64,000 bases of DNA, from NCBI GenBank assembly GCA_021292105.1, contig CM037871.1, forward strand, positions 34,779,997 to 34,843,996, in the 5' to 3' direction. The notes beneath the pieces are model-generated. The model was given only the letters and a program-made list of their open reading frames with translations. It was not told where the DNA came from and searched no databases. Both the position numbers and the translations under genes were made by a program. Shown piece after piece: positions 19,921-32,800 of this stretch. Within the stretch, counting starts at the first letter, position 1; each line of letters starts with the position of its first letter. The stretch comes from Anadara kagoshimensis (lineage: Eukaryota; Mollusca; Bivalvia; Arcoida; Arcidae).

Positions 19921-22900
19921 GTTTTCGGATTGTGATTTGGACGTGGACCGGTTTGACTTTACTTTTGGGATTGTGATTTGGACGTGGACCGGTTTGACTT
20001 TACTTTTGGGATTGTGATTTGGACGTGGACCGGCCCAAGTTTGATTTTACTTTTGGGATTGCGATTTGGACGTGGACCGGTTTGACTTTACTTTTGGAAT
20101 TGTGATTTGGACGTGGACCGGTTTGACTTTACTTTTAGGATTGCGATTTGGACGTGGACCGGTTTGACTTTACTTTTGGGATTGTGATTCGGACGTGGAC
20201 CGGTTTGACTTTACTTTTAGGATTGCGATTTGGACGTGGACCGGTTTGACTTTACTTTTGGGATTGTGATTCGGACGTGGACCGGTTTGACTTTACTTTT
20301 AGGATTGTGATTTGGACGTGGACCGGTTTGACTTTACTTTTGGGATTGTGATTTGGACGTGGACCGGTTTGACTTTACTTTTGGGATTGCGATTTGGACG
20401 TGGACCGGTTTGACTTTACTTTTGGGATTGTGATTTGGACGTGGACCGGTTTGACTTTAAAGTTTTGGGATTGTGATTTGGACGTGGACCGGTTTGACTT
20501 TACTTTTGGGATTGCGATTTGGACGTGGACCGGTTTGACTTTACTTTGGGATTGTGATTTGGACGTGGACCGGTTTGACTTTACTTTTGGGATTGTGATT
20601 TGGACGTGGACCGGTTTGACTTTACTTTTATTTGGGATTGCGATTTGGACGTGGACCGGTTTGACTTTACTTTGGGATTGTGATTTGGACGTGGAGCGGG
20701 TTGACTTTAAAGTTTTGGGATTGTGATTTGGACGTGGACCGGTTTGACTTTACTTTTGGGATTGCGATTTGGACGTGGACCGGTTTGACTTTACTTTGGG
20801 ATTGTGATTTGGACGTGGACCGGTTTGACTTTACTTTTAGGATTGTGATTTGGACGTGGACCGGTTTGACTTTACTTTTAGGATTGTGATTTGGACGTGG
20901 ACCGGTTTGACTTTACTTTGGGATTGTGATTTGGACGTGGACCGGTTTGACTTTACTTTTAGGATTGTGATTTGGACGTGGACCGGTTTGACTTTACTTT
21001 TGGGATTGCGATTTGGACGTGGACCGGTTTGACTTTACTTTTAGGATTGTGATTCGGACGTGGACCGGTTTGACTTTACTTTGGGATTGTGATTTGGACG
21101 TGGACCGGTTTTACTTTACTTTGGGATTGTGATTTGGACGTGGAGCGGTTTGACTTTACTTTTGGGATTGTGATTTGGACGTGGACCGGTTTGACTTTAC
21201 TTTTGGAATTGTGATTTTGACGTGGACCGGTTTGACTTTACTTTGGGATTGTGATTTGGACGTGGACCGGTTTTACTTTACTTTGGGATTGTGATTTGGA
21301 CGTGGAGCGGTTTGACTTTACTTTTGGGATTGTGATTTGGACGTGGACCGGTTTTACTTTACTTTTGGAATTGTGATTTGGACGTGGACCGGTTTGACTT
21401 TACTTTTTGGATTGTGATTTGGACGTGGAGCGGTTTGACTTTACTTTTGGGATTGTGATTTGGACGTGGACCAGTTTGACTTTACTTTGGGATTGTGATT
21501 TGGACGTGGAGCGGTTTGACTTTACTTTTGGGATTGCGATTTGGACGTGGACCGGTTTGACTTTACTTTTGGGATTGTGATTTGGACGTGGACCGGTTTG
21601 ACTTTACTTTTGGGATTGTGATTTGGACGTGGACCAGTTTGACTTTACTTTGGGATTGTGATTTGGACGTGGACCGGTTTGACTTTACTTTTGGGATTGT
21701 GATTTGGACGTGGACCAGTTTGACTTTACTTTGGGATTGTGATTTGGACGTGGACCGGTTTGACTTTACTTTTGGGATTGTGATTTGGACGTGGACCGGT
21801 TTGACTTTACTTTGGGATTGCGATTTGGACGTGGAGCGGTTTGACTTTACTTTTGGGATTGTGATTTGGACGTGGACCAGTTTGACTTTACTTTGGGATT
21901 GTGATTTGGACGTGGAGCGGTTTGACTTTACTTTTGGGATTGCGATTTGGACGTGGACCGGTTTGACTTTACTTTTGGGATTGTGATTTGGACGTGGACC
22001 GGTTTGACTTTACTTTTGGGATTGTGATTTGGACATGGACCAGTTTGACTTTACTTTGGGATTGTGATTTTGACGTGGACCGGTTTGACTTTACTTTTGG
22101 GATTGTGATTTGGACGTGGACCAGTTTGACTTTACTTTGGGATTGTGATTTGGACGTGGACCGGTTTGACTTTACTTTTGGGATTGTGATTTGGACGTGG
22201 ACCGGTTTGACTTTACTTTTGGGATTGTGATTTGGACGTGGACCAGTTGACTTTACTTTGGGATTGTGATTTGGACGTGGACCGGTTTGACTTTACTTTT
22301 GGGATTGCGATTTGGACGTGGACCGGTTTACTTTACTTTGGGATTGTGATTTGGACATGGAGCGGTTTGACTTTAATTTTGGGATTGCGATTTGGACGTG
22401 GACCGGTTTTACTTTACTTTGGGATTGTGATTTGGACATGGAGCGGTTTGACTTTACTTTGGGATTGTGATTTGGACGTGGACCGGTTTGACTTTACTTT
22501 GGGATTGTGATTTGGACATGGAGCGGTTTGACTTTACTTTGGGATTGTGATTTGGACATGGACCGGTTTGACTTTACTTTTGGGATTGCGATTTGGACGT
22601 GGACCGGTTTGACTTTACTTTTGGGATTGTGATTCGGACGTGGACCGGTTTGACTTTACTTTTAGGATTGTGATTTGGACGTGGACCGGTTTGACTTTAC
22701 TTTTGGGATTGTGATTTGGACGTGGACCGGTTTGACTTTACTTTTGGGATTGCGATTTGGACGTGGACCGGTTTGACTTTACTTTTGGGATTGTGATTTG
22801 GACGTGGACCGGTTTGACTTTAAAGTTTTGGGATTGTGATTTGGACGTGGACCGGTTTGACTTTACTTTTATTTGGGATTGCGATTTGGACGTGGACCGG

Positions 22901-24932
22901 TTTGACTTTACTTTGGGATTGTGATTTGGACGTGGAGCGGGTTGACTTTAAAGTTTTGGGATTGTGATTTGGACGTGGACCGGTTTGACTTTACTTTTGG
23001 GATTGCGATTTGGACGTGGACCGGTTTGACTTTACTTTGGGATTGTGATTTGGACGTGGACCGGTTTGACTTTACTTTTAGGATTGTGATTTGGACGTGG
23101 ACCGGTTTGACTTTACTTTTAGGATTGTGATTTGGACGTGGACCGGTTTGACTTTACTTTGGGATTGTGATTTGGACGTGGACCGGTTTGACTTTACTTT
23201 TAGGATTGTGATTTGGACGTGGACCGGTTTGACTTTACTTTTGGGATTGCGATTTGGACGTGGACCGGTTTGACTTTACTTTTGGGATTGTGATTCGGAC
23301 GTGGACCGGTTTGACTTTACTTTGGGATTGTGATTTGGACGTGGACCGGTTTTACTTTACTTTGGGATTGTGATTTGGACGTGGAGCGGTTTGACTTTAC
23401 TTTTGGGATTGTGATTTGGACGTGGACCGGTTTGACTTTACTTTTGGAATTGTGATTTTGACGTGGACCGGTTTGACTTTACTTTGGGATTGTGATTTGG
23501 ACGTGGACCGGTTTTACTTTACTTTGGGATTGTGATTTGGACGTGGAGCGGTTTGACTTTACTTTTTGGATTGTGATTTGGACGTGGAGCGGTTTGACTT
23601 TACTTTTGGGATTGTGATTTGGACATGGACCGGTTTGACTTTACTTTTGGGATTGCGATTTGGACGTGGACCGGTTTTACTTTACTTTGGGATTGTGATT
23701 TGGACGTGGAGCGGTTTGACTTTACTTTTGGGATTGCGATTTGGACGTGGACCGGTTTGACTTTACTTTTGGGATTGTGATTTGGACGTGGACCGGTTTG
23801 ACTTTACTTTTGGGATTGTGATTTGGACGTGGACCAGTTTGACTTTACTTTGGGATTGTGATTTGGACGTGGACCGGTTTGACTTTACTTTTGGGATTGT
23901 GATTTGGACGTGGACCAGTTTGACTTTACTTTGGGATTGTGATTTGGACGTGGACCGGTTTGACTTTACTTTTGGGATTGTGATTTGGACGTGGACCGGT
24001 TTGACTTTACTTTTGGGATTGCGATTTGGACGTGGAGCGGTTTGACTTTACTTTTGGGATTGTGATTTGGACGTGGACCAGTTTGACTTTACTTTGGGAT
24101 TGTGATTTGGACGTGGAGCGGTTTGACTTTACTTTTGGGATTGCGATTTGGACGTGGACCGGTTTGACTTTACTTTTGGGATTGTGATTTGGACGTGGAC
24201 CGGTTTGACTTTACTTTTGGGATTGTGATTTGGACATGGACCAGTTTGACTTTACTTTGGGATTGTGATTTTGACGTGGACCGGTTTGACTTTACTTTTG
24301 GGATTGTGATTTGGACGTGGACCAGTTTGACTTTACTTTGGGATTGTGATTTGGACGTGGACCGGTTTGACTTTACTTTTGGGATTGTGATTTGGACGTG
24401 GACCGGTTTGACTTTACTTTTGGGATTGTGATTTGGACGTGGACCAGTTTGACTTTACTTTGGGATTGTGATTTGGACGTGGACCGGTTTGACTTTACTT
24501 TTGGGATTGCGATTTGGACGTGGACCGGTTTTACTTTACTTTGGGATTGTGATTTGGACATGGAGCGGTTTGACTTTAATTTTGGGATTGCGATTTGGAC
24601 GTGGACCGGTTTTACTTTACTTTGGGATTGTGATTTGGACATGGAGCGGTTTGACTTTACTTTGGGATTGTGATTTGGACGTGGACCGGTTTGACTTTAC
24701 TTTGGGATTGTGATTTGGACATGGAGCGGTTTGACTTTACTTTGGGATTGTGATTTGGACATGGACCGGTTTGACTTTACTTTTGGGATTGCGATTTGGA
24801 CGTGGACCGGTTTTACTTTACTTTGGGATTGTGATTTGGACATGGAGCGGTTTGACTTTACTTTTGGGATTGTGATTTAGACGTGGAGCGGTTTGACTTT
24901 ACTTTGGGATTGTGATTTGGACGTGGACCGGT
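19904..24932 (+). repeat. 5-kb satellite of 41/40-bp units with a 2.2-kb internal duplication
   Basis: About 123 head-to-tail units. The 41-bp unit is 'gggattgtgatttggacgtg' plus 'gaccggtttgactttactttt'; many units lack one T (40 bp). Common variants are gtg/gcg in the first part, gacc/gagc or gaccagttt, and acg/aca in gacatgg. Rare marker units allow alignment of the halves: the 'gtggagcgggttgac' with 'taaagtttt' marker at about 20693-20717 recurs at about 22934-22958 (offset 2241), and later variants recur at an offset of 2200. So a segment of about 2.2 kb was duplicated and then lost one unit in one copy. The ORFs (60-134 codons) arise because two units (41+40) make 81 bp and contain few stops. 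I regard them as non-coding. Confidence 0.97.
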
Positions 24933-25111
24933 GTGTTTGTGTTTGATTTGATCAGATAAAAGACATTACCTGCATGTCAGTTACACATAGTCTTAATCTG
25001 TTTGACTTATAAACCTTCGTTTCATCGTTACTTATTGGTAAAACAAAGACGAAGATTGTCGAGTATTTTTGTATCGTACGTATTCTGTTGTATCCAGTTG
25101 TCTTTTTATAG

Positions 25112-25514
25112 AGTAAAACCTCGTTATAATGTCCCTCGGCAACTTTACCACCCCGCTAATCAAATTTAGTTATTTGTCCATATCGGTACATTTTAGTGCG
25201 CATAGCTGCCATTTAGGTACTTTTTATCGTTTAATGTTTGATTTTGGTTTAGTTTCCATAGAAAAAGTCCGAATTTTTGGACTTTTAATTAAAAACCCGT
25301 CAAAATGGTAAAATTCGTCTAAATTTCATTTTCCCCCGTCCGTTTATCCGTTTTTATGGTACAAATCGTCTAAAACGAATAAATCTGTCAAATTGGTCAG
25401 CCTGTTATTGCCATAGTATTTTGAAGTTCGAAAATAAGTTCCTGTTATGTTTTTCTTTATATGTTTCCCTCGATTTATCATCAAACACGCCTTTATAACG
25501 CAAAGTTTTACTGC
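25112..25514. mobile_element. Pogo/Tigger-like non-autonomous element
   Basis: The left end 'gagtaaaacctcgttataat' and right end 'cctttataacgcaaagtttt' then 'actgc' are inverted. The interior has 'ccgtttatccg' and 'cgatttatca' blocks and no real ORF. Relatives: 2432-2624 and 53374-53550. Confidence 0.55.
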
Positions 25515-26516
25515 ACAAATAGTGGTGATGAATTGAGGTTAACTGTATGCCTGTAACTTACAATGCATAGATATTGCAAGATAAAATATAACTCGAATGG
25601 TCTAAAGTGCTAACTCGTGGATTTTGCATTCTAGATTCGAGCCCCCATCCCTACCCCACCCCACCCACCCGACCTAGGGACAGGTAGTTTTCTCCGGTCT
25701 CCTTTGTAACCGGCCACCTCGCATATTGGTCGCCATGACCGATTGGTTAAAGCATTAGCCATCAAACCCAACGTGTCACCGCTATATCATGATTTGATTA
25801 CAATCGATCTCGAGTGAGAAAGAGGGTTCCTTTTCGTATGCTTTGAATGTGTAGTTCGGTACCAACATCATGAATGGTCTGTGGGGATTATCTGCGACAA
25901 TACGGGACATTAAGTATTTAACGGGGGCTCTCTAAAGTTCGCTATATAAGTAAGTAAGTAAGTAAGTAAGTAAGTTATTTATTATAGTGACAGTTGCATA
26001 TTTACAAAAACAAAACAAAACATTAATACGAAGAAAATATATAACATATCGGAATGCACCCGGCCCAGAGGACCTGTCAGTCACTTCATATACATACGTT
26101 AATTATAATTATTTACATGAAAGTTTTGATTGACGGAGTTGTAATGCTGAATATATATTTGGCAGTTTGTCTTGGGAATGAAGTTACTAGATGTATAAAC
26201 AGGTCGAAGTTTGGAGTATTTTGCGAAGAAATATTACAGTGTACGTTAGTACAATACAGATCTGATCATTATTATAAACACTTGCATACACCCATGAACC
26301 AAATAATCATGTGTTAAACTTTTCCTCGAGATTGAGAAAAAAATTGTTTCGTAACGAATAACTAAAAAATACCTGCTTGTGTGACGTAAAACAATAAACA
26401 CAAACCAATGAACTGCTTCGAATTTCGACTAAAGTAAGCCATTTATCTTTAATATATAGTCCAAAAGTTATACTAGTAATATGAAAATGAAAACTAATGT
26501 AGGTGAAAAGTTATAA
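25515..26516. other. Gene-free stretch with a (TAAG)n tract
   Basis: Contains a C-rich run near 25640-25670, a (TAAG)n tract at 25946-25975 and otherwise AT-rich DNA. A weak tRNA-like stretch ('gaccgattggttaaagcatt', 25738) might be an old SINE head, but no box B was found. No coding region seen. Confidence 0.5.
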
Positions 26517-26852
26517 TTGATTGAATGGGGTTTACGTTAAAGTCGAGAATATTTTACTTATATCAAGACGTCACTAGCTATAAGTGAAGTATCAGAAATT
26601 TTGACCTTTGCAGTGTGCTCAGGGCAGTGCGCAGAGAGGGTTCTTTAACATGCCACGCCTGTCGTAACACGGGCATCACTTTTAAGGCCTTTTCCGAAGT
26701 GTCCAGTGACATTTTCGCTGAGTGCTTCAAAAGAGCATTAATGATTTACTACCTTTTTCAGTCAAGTCTTGGCCAGGATCCCACCGGGGTTCCAAGCAAC
26801 GACCTCTCATATACGGAGCACTCTACCAACTGAGCTACATTGTACTGTAGTG
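26517..26852 (-). mobile_element. tRNA-headed SINE, family A, copy 4
   Basis: Minus orientation. The head at 26852-26780 has 'gctcagttggtagagtgctc'. The tail at 26517-26560 is 'attctcgactttaacgtaaa' then 'ccccattcaatcaat'. It shares the 'tgtcgtaacacgggcatc' and 'tttggacact' style blocks with other copies. Confidence 0.7.
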
Positions 26853-27671
26853 GTAAAAAAGTTATTAAGTGTAGTTATATGTGAAAAGTTAGCGTGATAT
26901 GCACGGGTCATCTGTTCCTTAGAATCCGTGACTTTCATTTCTTAATGCCGCGTGTATTGGACGCTATATATGACTTTTTCGTCAGATTTCATCTACACAT
27001 TATAACTTAACCACTATATATATATATGTGTTGTGACATTTTTTTATTTAAATTCAGTTTCGCTCTACATATTTTAACTTTTCATCTTCATATTATAATT
27101 TTTAACTTCATATTGTAACTACATAACGTTTAAAATACATATTATAAACTTTCAGCTACATATTATTAGTTTTCAACTACACATGTATAATAAGTTTTCT
27201 TTTTCCTATTACAGCGACTCTCGTTTTATTAACGGTGTCATGTACCACTTTTTGAATTTTATTATAAAATACATTCAAAAAATGGTATATGGCAATCATA
27301 AAAAAATGGTATATGACAACGGCCTTAAAAAAGTCCTATCGTTTCCGATGATAGGCGAATCCTATAGCTAAGGAAAGAACAGCAACTACCTATTTTCAAG
27401 CCGTCTTGACCGTCATGCTTGGTCCAAGTTTCACCATCTTTCTTTCACTAAGATTTTCCTGAACTCAAATTTGGCTAATTTTGACCATTTTTTCGAAACT
27501 ACAAATTAATTTTTTGACAAAAACTGAATATTAAATACAAATGTTTAAGCTTGAAATGATGTTCAAAATGACACCTTAAATAACTCAATGTCTTAAAAAT
27601 TAACAAAAATATTACGGTATCAAATTTGCCAAATTTAAGTTAGAGAAAATTAGTAAGGGAATAATTGTAAA

Positions 27672-27760
27672 ACCGAGGCCTGGTCCGAGTTTCAAACCCC
27701 CACCTGCGAGTCGCGACGGATGCAGCAAGCACTCTACCAACAGAGCTACATTTGTTGTAC
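27672..27760 (-). mobile_element. tRNA-like SINE head fragment
   Basis: On the minus strand 'tagctctgttggtagagtgc' (box A) is followed by 'gggggtttgaaactcgg' (box B). Only the head is present; the family A body does not follow. It is probably a truncated or different SINE. Not a tRNA gene: the acceptor stem does not pair. Confidence 0.5.
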
Positions 27761-27833
27761 CAGAACTACAAGAAAGCATGACTCTATCCGTCACTGTAGA
27801 TTATAGAAGTATATTTTCTATCTATTCCTTCCC

Positions 27834-27906
27834 AATAAATAAATAAAAAATAAATAAATAAATAAATAAATAAATAAAATAAATAAATAAAATAAATAAA
27901 TAATAA

Positions 27907-27962
<56 letters not shown>

Positions 27963-28026
27963 AAATAAATAAATAAATAAATAAATAAAATAAATAAATA
28001 AATAAATAAATAAATAAAAAAAATAA

Positions 28027-28065
<39 letters not shown>

Positions 28066-28075
28066 AATAAATAAA
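27834..28075. repeat. (AAAT)n microsatellite
   Basis: About 240 bp of AAAT/TAAA repeats with occasional single-base slips. The poly(Phe-Ile-Tyr-Leu) ORF on the minus strand is this tract. Confidence 0.95.
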
Positions 28076-28666
28076 GCTAGAAAACTGTTATGATTTATGA
28101 ACTTAAGATGGTATTCTTGTACAGTGTACACGCATCGGTAAAGCACTGTGGTTAGGAACACTGGTACCAATTTAAATATTGAACCATGGTAACAAACCGT
28201 TAAATGAAAATGAGATCTTGTAGAACGTTTAAATGTGATAATTTTGCAGAACTCATGAAAAACATTCAAAAGGTGGTTTATGCCAATATGTCATATATAT
28301 CATTTTAAAATGTATTTTAATGATATTTTAAAATGATATATAATTTACCTAAAACTAAGCAGAAGTGAGAAGCGGTTGTCTACCCTTACTTGTTGAAACT
28401 AGTGTTTTTAAAAAGCTGTCAGATTTAACTTTATTTATTTTTTATTTTTATTTATTTATTTTAAACTATTTTCCAGAATAGTTCCACAATGATTCTAACA
28501 ATGTGTGAATTTGTGACCATGTCATGTAGTAGGCCATCCAAGGACCAAAAAAAATTTGATGGCATTTTTTAGTAGAATATGGCATCCATGCTAAATGTAA
28601 TCCCTGATATGTGTAGAGTACCATGCGACCGGATGCCAAGCTGGCAATCGCATATGTCTCAAAATT

Positions 28667-28679
28667 AGGTCAAAGGTCA
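28667..28679 (+). promoter_or_regulatory. DR1 nuclear-receptor-type motif in left TIR
   Basis: AGGTCAAAGGTCA is a perfect DR1 (two AGGTCA half-sites, one base apart), the consensus for RXR/HNF4-type receptors. It is mirrored at 33256-33268 in the right TIR, so both ends carry it. Binding is untested inference. Confidence 0.35.
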
Positions 28680-28942
28680 ACTAAGTGCAAAATTGTGGTT
28701 ATTGTAATAATGCATAAGGCATATCTCAAGCTCATGACATTTGCTTTCTTTTCAATGTCTCTTCTGTCTTAAGAATACCCTAAAATAGTATTGGTCACTC
28801 TATGCAACATGTACAAAAGGAAAATACATAAAATTAGCACCGAAAACAATTAAGAACTACATTGATTCACTACTTTTCTAGTATAAAGTCAAACACAAGC
28901 ATGTTTATCTTCTGATATTTACACCGTATACATCTAATAAGT

Positions 28943-29805
28943 CTACTGAAATGGATTGCAACAGTCAACCATATCACATGCATACGAAGGTGTGCAATTT
29001 AAATTGTTTTTATAGCATTTGCACCTAGCCGTGCTGCATTTCTTTTGACAACCACAACTCATCAGTTGAACACATGCTACAGGAACTGCAGGTAATTTTT
29101 CCATACAACTACCAGTCCATCAGGAGATTCTACCCAGCCAATTGTATCAGTTGGTTTGTTGTCAATGGTGCCAATAATTGCAATATTAGCATGAATCCAC
29201 AGTCGCCTGATAATTGGATCTTGCTACATGGAGTTCTAAAGCATCCTTTGTCGGTGGAAGCATTTCTAAAGCTCGCTTGGCCTTGACAAAGAGTATACGT
29301 CTTGCATCATCAATGCCAGTAACCTCCTTCAGTCCATATAAGAGGCAGACAAATTTTTAGGCTAATTCTGGATTTCCATTTCGCCCAACACCAGACAGAA
29401 GTTCTGGATGCGCCAAAAATTGTTTCCAGCAATTTTTCTTACTGATTCCCGAAAAGGAAGATGTTGTGTTGCACCTGTCAAAGCATGAAATCCAAGAATG
29501 TTTAATCGGACAGATACAGGTAATTGCTGTGCCACTAAATGGGATGCGTAGCCTTTAATTTTGTTTGAAGTACCAGAAACCATCCACATTTGTATGGGTA
29601 GTTGAACAAGATGGTGTATTAGCAATAGAAATACATCAGTATCACGACATTTAACAACCAATCTTGCATATCCTTCTCTGTAAGCATTCATTGCATGCAA
29701 TATAAGTCTCGTATCTGTCTCTTCATGATTTGAGGATAGCTCCATTATGTTACGTTTATTGGATGATGTATTCAGGAAGAACACCACAGCAACCACATCC
29801 TCCAT
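28943..29805 (-). pseudogene. Relic of PIN/FEN-like nuclease with C-terminal CXC motif
   Basis: A minus-strand frame at 29805-29362 (147 codons) has HEETDTRLILHA, KCRDTDVFLLLIHH, VSGTSNKIKGY and GFHALTGATQHLPF. These resemble the HEEADTR...DTDVF...GFHALTGCD series in uncharacterised proteins common in molluscs and cnidarians. The spacing of acidic residues suggests a PIN/FEN-type nuclease fold (inference); the usual GCD is here GAT, so a key Asp is lost. The frame breaks near 29360, resumes as LLYGLKEVTGIDDARRILF, breaks again near 29190, and ends with CGCQKKCSTARCKCYKNNL, a CXC/Tesmin-like cysteine motif, and a TAG at 28945-28943. The N-terminal part is missing, cut off where the retroelement begins at about 29806. 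Since it lies inside long terminal inverted repeats, it may be the element's own gene. Confidence 0.7.
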
Positions 29806-32800
29806 GTGTCAGAGGAGGAGGAGAGAAGCTGCAGACAGGAAGTGTTAACACCAAATAGGACAGCAAAGAGTAGACACAACACTATTGGTGAATGAAGAAA
29901 GAAGGTGAAATGGCCACCAAGTAAGAACAGGAAGGCATGGGAGGAGTCTGATGAGGATTGTAACAGAATACTGATCAGCACTTTAGGAGGAAGTGTAGAC
30001 CAGAAGTTAGAGATAATGTCTACAATCATTTACACTATAGGAGCAGATAGATTTGGGACGGAAGAAGGAAGAAAAAAACCAAGGGTCAACCAAAGGAGAA
30101 TAGATGAACAGTAGAGATAAGAAATTTAAGGAAGAATCTCCGAAGGTACAAAGAATCAAACGATGAGGAAGGGCTGTCTAAACTAAGAACTGATCTAAGA
30201 AAGAGATTGAAAACATTGAGAAGAGCAGAGAAAAGTCGCAGAAGACACAAAGATAGAGAAAAGAAAAGAGCTCAGTTCACATCAACCCCTATCAGTTCAC
30301 AACACAGTTATTGGGGAATAAAGGCTCTGGAAGATTAGATTGTGACAAGGAGGAAGTAGAAAGCTATCTGAAAGAAACCTATAGTGATGCCAAAAGGGAT
30401 GAAGAACTTGGGGAATTTGAGAAATTGCTAAGTCCAGAAGAACCAACAATACAAATGGAGGAACCAAAGCTGAAGGAAGTAACCAACATAATTCAAAAGG
30501 CAAGGGCATCATCAGCTCCTGGACTAAATGGAATATCATATAAAATACATGTATATAAATATTGCCCTAAAGTCACAAGTGTTATGGAAACTATTAAAAG
30601 TAGTGTGGATAAGACAAAGAATGGTAGATAGTTGGTATAGAGCAGAGGGGTGTTTCATACCAAAGCAGGAACATGCACAGGGCCTGGGGCAGTTTAGAAC
30701 AATACCCTTGTTGAATGCGGAAGGCAAGATCTTTCTAGCAATTGTGGCGAAACGAATGACTGACTATATGTTGGACAATAAGTACGTGGATATATCAGTA
30801 CAGAAAGGAGGTGTTCCAGGGATATCGGGATGCATAGAACATACAAGCGTAATTAAAGAAGCTAAAGAAAGTAAGGGTGACCTGGCAGTGCTGTGACTGG
30901 ACTTGGCAGCGGTTCAGTACCACATAAACTGGTGCAGTTAGCATTACAGAGATACCATGTACCAGTGAAGATTTGTGGAATGCTTCAAGAGTATTTTGAC
31001 AATGTGAAGACGAGATTCTCAGTAAAAGACTATATAACTGACTGGCAGAAGTTAGCAGTTGGAATTTTAACAGTCTGCACAGTCTCTGTGATACTTTTCT
31101 CAGCAGCAATGAATCTTTCAGTGAAATCAGTGGAAAGAACTAGCCGGGGACCAATGATGGTATCTGGAGTGAGACAGCTACCAACCAGAGCTTTCATGAG
31201 TGATATGACGGTTACCACCAAGACGGTAGTGGAAGGAAGATGGGCATTAGAAGATTTGGAGAAGGCTATATCATTGGCAAAAATGCGATTCAAGCCATTT
31301 AAGTCAAGGAGTTTAGTATCGAATAAGGGAAAGATCAAAGATATAAAGTTCGTAATAGGTGAAGATACCATACCAAACATTATCAGATAAACCAGTAAAG
31401 AGTTTAGGGAAATGGTTTGACAGCACCCTAAAAGATGTAGTCAATGTGAAAAACACAAATAGAGGAGTGGATGACAACTGTGGATAAATGTGTTCTACCG
31501 GGAAAGTTCAAGGTCTGGATTTTCCAATATGGAGTACTTCCCAGAGTTTTGTGGCCATTACTGGTGTATGAAATTTCAATGTCAGCAGTAGAAGCAATAC
31601 AAAGGATGATTAACAACTTTTTACGGAGATGGTTGGGAGTGCCTAGAAGTTTTAGCAGTTTGGGTTTATACAGCACAGGTGCAAAAAGTTGCCATTGAAG
31701 TCTGTAGTTGAAGAGTTTAAAGTTACCAAAGTGAGGCAGGTTATGACATTACGAGAGAGCAAAAATGACAAAGTAGGAGGCGCTAAGGTCAAAGTGAAGT
31801 CAGGCAGAAAGTGGGCAGCCCACACTGCAGTGGAACAAGCAGAAGCAAGACTAAGACATGGAGACATAGTGGGCATAGTAGCCATGGGGAGACAAGGATT
31901 TGGCTTTACACCACAGCCAGTGTGGAAGAAAGCAAGCCAAAGAGAGAATAGAGAACTAGTTTAACAGCAGGTGAGAAGAATGGAGGAGAAGACAAGGACA
32001 GTTAAGACCATAAGTATGAAAAAGCAAGGCAGTTGGTTTAATTGGGATGGAGCTAAGCAGAGGGAGATGTCTTGGCAAGAAATCTGGTCAATGGAGGAGA
32101 GTATATTAAGATTCCTACTGAAGTCTGTGCATGATGTTCTACCCAGTCCGACCAATCTGTGTGTTTGGACATCAAAGAGGATCCAAATTGTACATTGAAT
32201 AAAAAGTCAGCTAATTTGGAACATGTTTTGTCATCATGCCAAGTTTCCTTGTCAGACGGTCGTTATACATGGAGGCAAGACAAGGTGTTACAGGTTATTG
32301 CAGATAGTCTGGAGAAAGAAAGGTAGAAAGAACACAGGATGGTGAAAGAACCAGTTTTTGTGAACTTTGTCAAAGGTGGAAGCATACCTAAGAGAAAGGT
32401 CGAAGGAAATGGTATCTTGGCAACAGCAGGAGATTGGAAGATGAAAGTTGACATTTCCATCAGATATAGTGCAGACCAGATGTTGTAATTTGGTCTAGAT
32501 CTACAAAGCAGGTTGTCTTGGTAGAATTGACTGTACCTTGCGAAGATAGGATAGAATAAGCATATGAGAGAAAGAAAAGCAAGTACCAACAGCTTGTAGA
32601 AGACTTTCAACAACAGGGCTGGAGAGTATGGTGCTTACCAGTAGAAGTTGGATGTAGAGGGTTTGTAGGGCAGTCTCTGTGGAAGGCATTGAGGATTATA
32701 GGTGTGACAGGAAGAGAACAGAAGAAACTGGTGGAAGCTGTCATTACACAGGCAGAGATGGCATCTCAGTGGATATGGAGGAAGAGAAATGAGCAGTGGA

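Noticed and set aside
20394..24713. A set of 60-134-codon ORFs in the satellite
   Set aside because: They repeat the 41/40-bp unit in different frames, exist on both strands (24373-24642 minus) and have no start or splice context.
27784..28269. 161-codon hydrophobic minus-strand ORF
   Set aside because: It is the (AAAT)n tract read as Phe-Ile-Tyr-Leu repeats.
29362..30029. Overlapping ORFs on both strands at the nuclease-relic/retroelement junction as extra genes
   Set aside because: Those at 29772-30029 (minus) and others are frame shadows of the two relics.
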